Source: Chloroflexota bacterium
GTDB lineage: Bacteria; Chloroflexota; Anaerolineae; UBA4142
Direction: 5' to 3'
Assembly: GCA_016200825.1 (NCBI GenBank)
Contig: JACQEA010000286.1
Location: forward strand, 1-10,088
DNA: 10,088 nt
Numbering within the stretch: the stretch's first letter is position 1; every line of letters begins with the position of its first letter. A program made the translations under genes and the position numbers. This document shows, one piece after another, positions 4,803 through 10,088 of the stretch. The notes below the pieces were generated by a model that saw only the letters and a program-made list of their open reading frames with translations, was not told the DNA's origin and made no database searches.

Positions 4803-7555
4803 GCAATCTTCTCCAACGCGGCTTGCGCGCCCGCCAACCGCGCGACCGGCACGCGATACGGCGACGCGCTCACGTAATTCAATCCGACGCGATGACAATA
4901 TTCCACCGACGCTGGATCGCCGCCATGCTCGCCGCAAATTCCAATTTTCAAATCGGGGCGCACCGCGCGGCCTTCCGCGACACAAATTTCCATCAAGCGC
5001 CCCACGCCGGTTTGATCGAGCGATTGAAACGGATTCTCGGGCAAGATTTTATCCTCGACATATTTCAGCAAAAATTTTCCTTCCGCATCATCGCGCGAGA
5101 ATCCGAAAGTGGTTTGCGTGAGATCATTCGTGCCGAACGAATAAAACTGCGCGTACTGCGCGATCTCGCCTGAGGTGAGCGCGGCGCGCGGAATCTCGAT
5201 CATCGTTCCAAATTTGTATTCTACTTTGACGCCGTGTTCTTGAATTACTTTTTGCGCTTCGGCTTCCAGAATGTTGCGTTGATGCAACATTTCGTTGACG
5301 TGACCGATGAGCGGAATCATAATTTCGGGATGAGGATTGCTGCCTTGCTTTTTCAATTCCGCCGCGGCTTCGAGGATTGCGCGCGTTTGCATCACCGTAA
5401 TTTGCGGCATCGTAATTCCCAACCGACAACCGCGCAAGCCAAGCATTGGATTTGCTTCGTGCATCGCGGTCACGGCTTGGAGCATTTCTTCTTTCTCTTT
5501 CAATTTCGCCGCATCATTTCCGCGCACGCGCAATTCTGTTACTTCAACCAACAACTCATCCAGTTTCGGCAAGAATTCGTGAAGCGGCGGATCGATCAAG
5601 CGAATGACAACCGGCAAATCATCCATCGCATCAAAAAGTCCGCGAAAATCCGCGCGTTGGATCGGCAAAAGTTGATCGAGATATTTTTGGCGTTCCGCGT
5701 CGTCTTTCGCCAAAATCATTTTTTGCACAATCGGCAAACGATTCACTTCAAAAAACATATGCTCGGTGCGACACAACCCAACACCTTGCGCGCCAAACTT
5801 GCGCGAGATTTGCGCGTCGCGCGGATAATCCGCGTTCGCCCAAATCTCCAAGCCCTTCGGCGGCGATTGCGGAATTTTTGTGCGCGATCTGCGCGCGCGA
5901 ATTTCATCCGCCCAACTCAACACCAATTTCAAATCTTGTTCTTTATCGTAATCGGGCAGAATCGTTTTGATTTGTCCCGCAAACACTTGGCCCGCGCCGC
6001 CATCAATTGAAATCGCATCGCCTTCTTTGATCACGCGCCCCTTCACCGTAAATATTTTTTTCTCTTCTTCCACGCGAATCGCTTCGCATCCCGCGACGCA
6101 TGGCAAGCCCGCGCCGCGCGCAACAACTGCCGCGTGCGAAGTTGCGCCGCCATGTTGCGTGAGAATTCCTTTGGACGCGTACATCCCATGCACATCTTCG
6201 GGCGATGTTTCGTAACGCACGAGAATTACATTTTTTCCTTCTTTGCCTAATTTTTCCGCGGTGTCGGGATCAAAAATCGCGGCACCCGTCGCCGCGCCGG
6301 GCGATGCGTTCAATCCATGCGCGAGCAAATCGCCGCGCTGGTTCGCTTCTTCTTTCGCGGCGTCGTCGAACTGCGGGCTCAATAATTGCGCGACGTGATT
6401 TGGATCCACGCGTTGCACCGCTTCATCTTTCGTAATCAATTTCTCGCGTACCATCTCAACCGCGATTTTCACCGCGGAGCGCGCGGTGCGTTTGCCCGTG
6501 CGCGTTTGCAACATAAACAACTTGCCGCGCTCGATCGTGAATTCCAAATCTTGCATTTCGCGATAATGCTTTTCCATCCGCCGCGCGATCGCGCGAAATT
6601 CCGCGTACACGCGCGGATGGCGCGCTTTCATTTCCGCGATTCTCATCGGCGTGCGAATTCCCGCGACCACATCTTCGCCTTGCGCGTTGGCGAGATACTC
6701 GCCGTACATTTCATTTTCGCCCGTCGACGGATTGCGCGTGAACGCGACGCCCGTACCGGAATCGTCGCCCAAATTTCCAAAAACCATCGTTACCACATTC
6801 ACCGCCGTTCCCAAATCATCCGCGATTTTGTTCAAGCGGCGATAATCCACCGCGCGTTTTCCCATCCACGATCCAAACACCGCGCCAATCGCGAGTTCAA
6901 GTTGTTTGTACGGGTCGTGCGGAAATTCTGCGCCGATTTCTTTTTTGTAAAGTTCTTTGTACTTGGCGACGATTTCTTTCAACGCGTTCACATCAAGATC
7001 AGTATCTTGCTTTGCCTTGTATTTTGCTTTCGCCGCGTCGAATATCGCGTCAAATTTTTTTCCGTCAATATCCATCACAATCCGCCCGAACATCTGAATG
7101 AAACGGCGATACGCGTCTTGCGCAAAGCGCGGATTGTTGGTGAGTCGTTCGAGTCCGCGCAGAGTATCGGCGTTGAGCCCGAGATTGAGCACGGTGTCCA
7201 TCATGCCGGGCATAGAAAATTTCGCGCCGGAACGCACGGAGACGAGAAGCGGATTATTGGGGTCGCCGAATTTTTTTCCGCTCGCTTTTTCCGTTTTCTT
7301 CAACGCGGCGAGTGTTTGCGCCCACATTCCGTTTGGAAATTTATTTCCCGCCGCGCGATACGCGTTGCACGCGGCAGTCGTGATCGTGAATCCGGGCGGC
7401 ACGGGTAATTTCGCGCGGGTCATTTCCGCCAGCCCCGCGCCTTTGCCGCCAAGCAAATCGCGCATGGGCGCGTTGCCTTCGTGAAAAAGATAAACCCACT
7501 TTGGAGTTTTCGATTTTCGATTTTCGATCTTCGATTTGGTTGCCTTCTTTGGCAC
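4790..7555 (-). CDS. ppdK: Pyruvate, phosphate dikinase
   Basis: Reversibly converts pyruvate, ATP and phosphate to PEP, AMP and pyrophosphate, linking glycolysis and gluconeogenesis in the cytoplasm. At 921 aa it is full length. The ATP-grasp part opens with GGKGAGLAEM (36-45) and has VSVRSGAKFSMPGMMDTVLN (105-124) and the GTGVAFTRNP-type stretch (267-276). The swivelling phosphohistidine domain has TQHGGATSHAAVVARG with H474, and T472 is the usual regulatory phosphosite. The C-terminal TIM barrel carries GVGLCRTEHMFF (591-602) and CGEHGGDP (874-881) with catalytic C874. The start is a GTG with AAGGAGG 8 nt upstream (7564-7570). Residues 8-17 (SKIENRKSKT) come from a heptamer repeat, an addition to the usual N-terminus. 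It lies 18 nt after the broken doc gene with no obvious promoter of its own, so the antitoxin promoter may serve it. The 3' end is embedded in the tandem repeats. Confidence 0.97.
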   Translation of the reverse strand: MPKKATKSKIENRKSKTPKWVYLFHEGNAPMRDLLGGKGAGLAEMTRAKLPVPPGFTITTAACNAYRAAGNKFPNGMWAQTLAALKKTEKASGKKFGDPNNPLLVSVRSGAKFSMPGMMDTVLNLGLNADTLRGLERLTNNPRFAQDAYRRFIQMFGRIVMDIDGKKFDAIFDAAKAKYKAKQDTDLDVNALKEIVAKYKELYKKEIGAEFPHDPYKQLELAIGAVFGSWMGKRAVDYRRLNKIADDLGTAVNVVTMVFGNLGDDSGTGVAFTRNPSTGENEMYGEYLANAQGEDVVAGIRTPMRIAEMKARHPRVYAEFRAIARRMEKHYREMQDLEFTIERGKLFMLQTRTGKRTARSAVKIAVEMVREKLITKDEAVQRVDPNHVAQLLSPQFDDAAKEEANQRGDLLAHGLNASPGAATGAAIFDPDTAEKLGKEGKNVILVRYETSPEDVHGMYASKGILTQHGGATSHAAVVARGAGLPCVAGCEAIRVEEEKKIFTVKGRVIKEGDAISIDGGAGQVFAGQIKTILPDYDKEQDLKLVLSWADEIRARRSRTKIPQSPPKGLEIWANADYPRDAQISRKFGAQGVGLCRTEHMFFEVNRLPIVQKMILAKDDAERQKYLDQLLPIQRADFRGLFDAMDDLPVVIRLIDPPLHEFLPKLDELLVEVTELRVRGNDAAKLKEKEEMLQAVTAMHEANPMLGLRGCRLGITMPQITVMQTRAILEAAAELKKQGSNPHPEIMIPLIGHVNEMLHQRNILEAEAQKVIQEHGVKVEYKFGTMIEIPRAALTSGEIAQYAQFYSFGTNDLTQTTFGFSRDDAEGKFLLKYVEDKILPENPFQSLDQTGVGRLMEICVAEGRAVRPDLKIGICGEHGGDPASVEYCHRVGLNYVSASPYRVPVARLAGAQAALEKIAKDK
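7511..7538. repeat. Heptamer tandem repeat (CGATTTT) in the ppdK 5' coding region
   Basis: Four 7-nt units, CGATTTT, CGATTTT, CGATCTT and CGATTTG, stand in tandem. On the minus strand they encode the Lys/Ser/Arg/Glu-rich stretch SKIENRKSK. I remember this class of short repeat as dispersed in Chloroflexota and other environmental genomes. In this window it is inside a core enzyme gene. Confidence 0.8.
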
Positions 7556-7563
7556 GATGATTT

Positions 7564-7570
7564 CCTCCTT
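7564..7570 (-). promoter_or_regulatory. Strong ribosome binding site deciding the GTG start of ppdK
   Basis: AAGGAGG, complementary to the 16S 3' end, lies 8 nt before GTG at 7555. No other start fits this site, so GTG is the start. It is the best ribosome binding site in the window. Confidence 0.88.
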
Positions 7571-7573
7571 GAA

Positions 7574-7957
7574 TTATTTTTCGCGCACATGCGCGCGAAT
7601 CCAATCGGCGATTTGGTCTTTATCGAGTTTCGATGTGGCAACGTCAATCGTGAAATTGTAGAAATCCTGTTTCTCAACTTCAAGTGTTAATCCATTGCGT
7701 TCCAAAAACTCAATGAGCGCGAGGACAGCGGTTCTTTTGTTCCCATCCATGAAGGGATGATTCTTGATTAATAGAAAAAAGAAAATCGCCGCTTTCGACG
7801 CGAGGTCTGGATACAAATCCTCACCAAACATCGCTTGTTACGGCGATTCTAAGCATGATTTCAATCGCTCAAGACTAAGCAATTCCAAAGACCCGCCAAA
7901 TTCCTGAACCGCATCGACATGGATTGAAAGCAGTTCTTCAACGTTGAGGAAACGCAT
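7574..7957 (-). pseudogene. doc: Doc-like toxin (Fic fold) interrupted by an in-frame TAA
   Basis: Doc-type Fic proteins inactivate elongation factor EF-Tu by phosphorylation. Reading from ATG 7957, the frame gives MRFLNVEELLSIHVDAVQEF through to CLESP (39 codons), then TAA at 7838-7840. The same frame continues with QAMFGEDLYPDLASKAAIFF and the Fic motif HPFMDGNKRTAVLALIEFL. In the reconstruction the motif residues are H67, F69, D71, N73, K74 and R75, close to the positions in P1 Doc. The whole reading frame is 127 codons, the usual Doc length. One base change (for example CAA to TAA) explains the break. The 85-codon piece from ATG 7831 has no clear ribosome binding site and lacks the first helices. 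The gene starts one base after the antitoxin stop (TGA-A-ATG) and ends 18 nt before ppdK. Confidence 0.88.
7580..7599 (-). other. 7-bp hairpin at the end of doc, just upstream of the ppdK ribosome binding site
   Basis: Arms TTCGCGC (7580-7586) and GCGCGAA (7593-7599) are perfect with a 6-nt loop. It lies in the last codons of doc, about 10 nt before AAGGAGG. No U-tract follows, so it is not a terminator. It could mark an RNA processing site or protect the ppdK message, or be chance in CGCG-rich sequence. Confidence 0.35.
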
Positions 7958-7958
7958 T

Positions 7959-8180
7959 TCAAGAATCGGCTAAACGCTGCAATACCGAACGATATTTTTC
8001 TATGTTCGCGCGCACGCGCACCATCATCGCGGGATCAACATTGTCCAGATGCTCGAGAATAATTTTTTCATTCTCTTTACGAAAATGGATAAAGCCATCA
8101 GTCTGTTGATCTGCCTCAAGCCATTCCAAAACAGTCGACGGTAGAATTCCTCGATCAATCGTCAAGCTCTTGTCCATCAT
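7959..8180 (-). CDS. Antitoxin partner of Doc, AbrB/SpoVT-like
   Basis: A 73-aa protein. The N-terminal half (SLTIDRGILPSTVLEWLEADQ, then a hydrophobic-alternating strand FIHFRKENEKIILEHL) fits the swapped-hairpin AbrB/SpoVT/MazE pattern of small DNA-binding antitoxins. The C-terminal half (NVDPAMMVRVRANIEKYRSVLQRLADS) is a charged helix of the kind that wraps a toxin. The assignment leans strongly on position: its stop overlaps by spacing (TGA-A-ATG) with a doc gene, and antitoxin-first order is usual. GAGGTGG precedes the paired ATG ATG (8180 and 8177); either could be used. The promoter is very close to consensus. The antitoxin is intact although the toxin is broken. Confidence 0.72.
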   Translation of the reverse strand: MMDKSLTIDRGILPSTVLEWLEADQQTDGFIHFRKENEKIILEHLDNVDPAMMVRVRANIEKYRSVLQRLADS

Positions 8181-8197
8181 GTTCCACCTCGATTCAT

Positions 8198-8225
8198 ATT
8201 ATAACGCTCTGATTGCTTCCGTCAA
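8198..8225 (-). promoter_or_regulatory. Promoter of the antitoxin-doc(-ppdK) unit
   Basis: On the minus strand -35 TTGACG (8220-8225, 5 of 6), 16-nt spacer, -10 TATAAT (8198-8203, perfect). It lies in the 51-bp gap after glyS, only 6 bp past the glyS stop. Transcription would start near 8191, leaving a leader of about 10 nt before the first ATG. It is the best promoter in the window and has no obvious palindromic operator over it. Confidence 0.8.
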
Positions 8226-8231
8226 AATTCA

Positions 8232-9620
8232 TTACGCTCCCAGCTTTTCTATCAACACTTGTTTCACTTGATCCACACTCACGCGCACTTGCTCCATCGA
8301 ATCGCGATCGCGAATCGTCACTTTGCCGTCATATTTTTCATCACTCGCAATCGCGGATTGATGATCCACCGTCACGCAAAACGGCGTGCCGATCTCATCT
8401 TGCCGCCGATATAATCGCCCGATGCTCGCGCTGTCGTCGTACAGTGCTGGCATCATTGGTTTCAGATCGGCGGTGAGTTTGCGCGCGAGCTCGACAATTT
8501 CCGCGCGATTGCGCGCGAGCGGGAGAATCGCGGCTTTGATCGGCGCAAGCGCGTGCGAAAGTTTTAGCGCGACGCGTTTTTCTTCTCGCGCGCGCTCGCC
8601 TTCCACATTCTCGCCCGAATCGCTCTTCGAAAGCGGCGTGCGCGCGCTCGCGCGCACTTGTTCCTCTTGATACGCGTCGAATAACACCACAAGGAAACAA
8701 CGCTCGATTCCCATCGAAGGTTCGATCACGTACGGAAGAAAATGCTCTTTCGTCTCATCGTCGAAATATTCCAAACTTTTTCCGCTCGCCTCGCTGTGGC
8801 GTTTCAAATCATAATCGGTGCGACTCGCGATGCCTTCGACCTCGCTCCAGCCCATCGGAAATTGATATTCGATTTCAAATGTGCCTTTGGAATAATGCGC
8901 CAAATCTTTTTTATCCAGCGCGCGCACGCGCAGATTTTCCGCGCGAATGCCGAGCGCATTTTTCCACCAATTCATTCGATCGTCGCGCCAGCGCGCGTGC
9001 CATTCATCTTCCGCGCCGGGCTTGACGAAATATTCGATCTCCATTTGATCGAACTCGCGGTCGCGAAAAATAAAATTGCCTGTGACGATTTCGTTGCGAA
9101 ACGCGCGCCCAATTTGCGCGATGCCGAACGGAATTTTTTTGCGCGTGGTGTCCTGCACGTTTTTGAAATTCACAAAAATTCCTTGCGCGGTTTCAGGGCG
9201 CAAATACGCGACCGCCGCGTCATCTTCCACCGAACCGACAAAGGTGCGAAAGAGCATATTGAATTGGCGCGGCTCCATCAATGTTTTGTTGCCGCAATTC
9301 GGACAGTTCTCGCTCTTCAACATGTCCGCGCGAAAACGGAAATGACACGTCTTGCATTCCACGAGCGGATCCGAAAATTCCGCGACGTGACCGCTCGCGC
9401 GCCAGACATTGGGATTCATAATGATCGCGGTATCAATCCCCACCATATCTTCGCGATCCTGCACGACGGCTTTCCACCACGCGCGCTTTATATTATTTTT
9501 CAATTCTACGCCGAGCGGACCGTAATCCCAAAATCCGCCGATGCCGCCGTAAATTTCGGACGATTGAAATATAAAGCCGCGGCGTTTGCACAATGAAACG
9601 AGCGTGTCCATATCAATCAT
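8232..9620 (-). CDS. glyS: Glycyl-tRNA synthetase (class II, homodimeric type)
   Basis: Charges tRNA-Gly with glycine using ATP. At 462 aa, it is the single-chain type, not the two-subunit glyQ/glyS type. The opening LVSLCKRRGFIFQSSEIYGG and FWDYGPLGVELKNNIK (30-45) is diagnostic. A zinc ribbon has C89, C92, C106 and C109. Motif 2 is GRAFRNEI (171-178) and motif 3 is MGIERC (303-308), with RPETAQGIFVNF (141-152) in the active site. The anticodon-binding domain starts at about 358 (LAPIKAAILPL). Between them, residues about 322-346, including ARTPLSKSDSGENVEGE, look inserted: relatives I recall join the AYxEE helix almost directly to EKRVxLKL. The ribosome binding site is weak. The stop is followed closely by the antitoxin promoter and no terminator is seen. 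Confidence 0.96.
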   Translation of the reverse strand: MIDMDTLVSLCKRRGFIFQSSEIYGGIGGFWDYGPLGVELKNNIKRAWWKAVVQDREDMVGIDTAIIMNPNVWRASGHVAEFSDPLVECKTCHFRFRADMLKSENCPNCGNKTLMEPRQFNMLFRTFVGSVEDDAAVAYLRPETAQGIFVNFKNVQDTTRKKIPFGIAQIGRAFRNEIVTGNFIFRDREFDQMEIEYFVKPGAEDEWHARWRDDRMNWWKNALGIRAENLRVRALDKKDLAHYSKGTFEIEYQFPMGWSEVEGIASRTDYDLKRHSEASGKSLEYFDDETKEHFLPYVIEPSMGIERCFLVVLFDAYQEEQVRASARTPLSKSDSGENVEGERAREEKRVALKLSHALAPIKAAILPLARNRAEIVELARKLTADLKPMMPALYDDSASIGRLYRRQDEIGTPFCVTVDHQSAIASDEKYDGKVTIRDRDSMEQVRVSVDQVKQVLIEKLGA

Positions 9621-9705
9621 AAAGATTCTTTCTTTTGCCTTCAGAGTTTGCTAACAATCAGCTTGCGATTACGATCGTTGAAGCAGAACTGCAACATTTT
9701 CTTCA
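9621..9705. other. Short gap between the DUF5678-like gene and glyS
   Basis: 85 bp. It is too short for a T-box leader. I see no strong promoter: the best candidate on the minus strand, TTGCAG with a 17-nt spacer to TAATCG, is poor at both boxes. No terminator hairpin is evident, so read-through from the upstream gene into glyS is plausible. Confidence 0.4.
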
Positions 9706-10044
9706 CTATGCATCTGCTTTACTCCACTCACGCGGAAAATTACTTGGCACAATCAGCATGTCCTGTTCGCGAGGAACATAAGTAATCAGCGGAATTACTT
9801 CGGGACGCGCGCGCCGCGCCAGACGATACACGTTATTACGATCAGTTGTCGCCGCGATAATTCCCTTGTCCCAAATTGCGAGATAATGTCCGGGATATTT
9901 TTCTTCAAACTCTGGCTCGTGCTTGTTCAACCATGTATCCCACTCGCGCAACTGCTCAGTAGTCGGCGCAATGCGTTCCTCCCACGGCACAAACCTAGTT
10001 TCTTCCAATGGCGCGCGAGATTTCTTTACGCGCGGCTTGTTCAT
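9706..10044 (-). CDS. Small DUF5678-like protein, function unknown
   Basis: A 112-aa protein with a basic N-terminus (MNKPRVKKSRAP). Its core, KYPGHYLAIWDKGIIAATTDRNN followed by VYRLARRARPEVIPLITYVP, fits the small family in which a peptide reads roughly pG-k-w-v-A-i-x-d-g-x-i-v-a, then a helix and a p-l-i-x-y-V-P strand. Such proteins are common in Chloroflexota and often sit beside retropepsin-like proteases or toxins; no function is established to my knowledge. No membrane segment or catalytic motif is visible. The ATG at 10044 has only a weak purine tract (AAGAAAACA) before it, and the frame stays open upstream to the window edge, so the true start could lie further out. It lies 85 bp before glyS on the same strand. 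Confidence 0.65.
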   Translation of the reverse strand: MNKPRVKKSRAPLEETRFVPWEERIAPTTEQLREWDTWLNKHEPEFEEKYPGHYLAIWDKGIIAATTDRNNVYRLARRARPEVIPLITYVPREQDMLIVPSNFPREWSKADA

Positions 10045-10088
10045 TGTTTTCTTGATTTTTGCGCGATACGCGGCGCGCGTCTCTCGCG

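Noticed and set aside
5234..7408. Long plus-strand ORFs opposite ppdK (258 and 340 codons)
   Set aside because: They are antisense shadows of ppdK. They have no recognisable domains, and a His/Arg/Phe-rich composition typical of reading the complement of a CGCG-rich gene.
7574..7831. Complete short Fic protein of 85 codons
   Set aside because: The upstream sequence in the same frame is a clear Doc N-terminus, and the ATG at 7831 has no ribosome binding site, so a broken gene fits better.
8742..9596. 284-codon plus-strand ORF opposite glyS
   Set aside because: It is antisense to a confidently assigned gene, has no motifs, and its composition fits an antisense shadow.
9621..9705. T-box riboswitch ahead of glyS
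   Set aside because: The gap is only 85 bp and holds no antiterminator-like conserved block or terminator.

Overview
This window looks like part of a chromosome from a Chloroflexota (Anaerolineae-like) bacterium. That placement is an inference. It rests on the dnaG-rpoD gene order, a DnaG zinc site of the C-x3-C type, a homodimeric-type glycyl-tRNA synthetase, a classical pyruvate phosphate dikinase, and dispersed repeat families that I remember from such genomes. Every gene I can support is on the minus strand, so transcription runs from high to low coordinates. The core genes are very rich in CGCG and GCGC words.

Layout in transcription order. At 10044-9706 lies a small DUF5678-like protein of unknown function. 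At 9620-8232 is glyS, which carries an unusual in-frame insertion. At 8225-7574 is a toxin-antitoxin locus with a near-consensus promoter, an AbrB-like antitoxin, and a doc (Fic-fold) toxin gene broken by one in-frame TAA. Only 18 bases later comes ppdK (7555-4790), with a strong ribosome binding site, a GTG start and a heptamer repeat inside its N-terminal coding sequence.

Downstream of ppdK, three tandem repeat units of about 60 bp (4622-4802) each contain CTCTGYG words with a 9-nt period. Two of the unit boundaries re-encode the last codons of ppdK. An accessory island follows: an orphan HicB-like antitoxin (4549-4298), a nuclease with a possible PUA-like N-terminus and a NucS-like PD-(D/E)XK C-terminus (4279-3350), and a retropepsin-like aspartic protease (3250-2849). 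The protease ends inside a fourth, remote copy of the same repeat, so the island is bracketed by same-orientation repeats. The hicB-nuclease pair and the protease each have a promoter, and the two promoters are clearly related to each other. An intrinsic terminator (2711-2751) closes this region.

Last comes the macromolecular-synthesis pair dnaG (2560-683) and rpoD (677 to the window edge, partial), separated by 5 nt and probably co-transcribed from a TTGACA promoter upstream of dnaG.

The core genes serve replication priming, transcription initiation, tRNA charging and PEP/pyruvate interconversion. The accessory genes look like defence or addiction cassettes lodged between them. The points most worth following are the nonsense-inactivated Doc beside an intact antitoxin, the repeat that supplies the stop codons of two unrelated genes, and the HicB-nuclease operon with an operator-like palindrome at its predicted start site.
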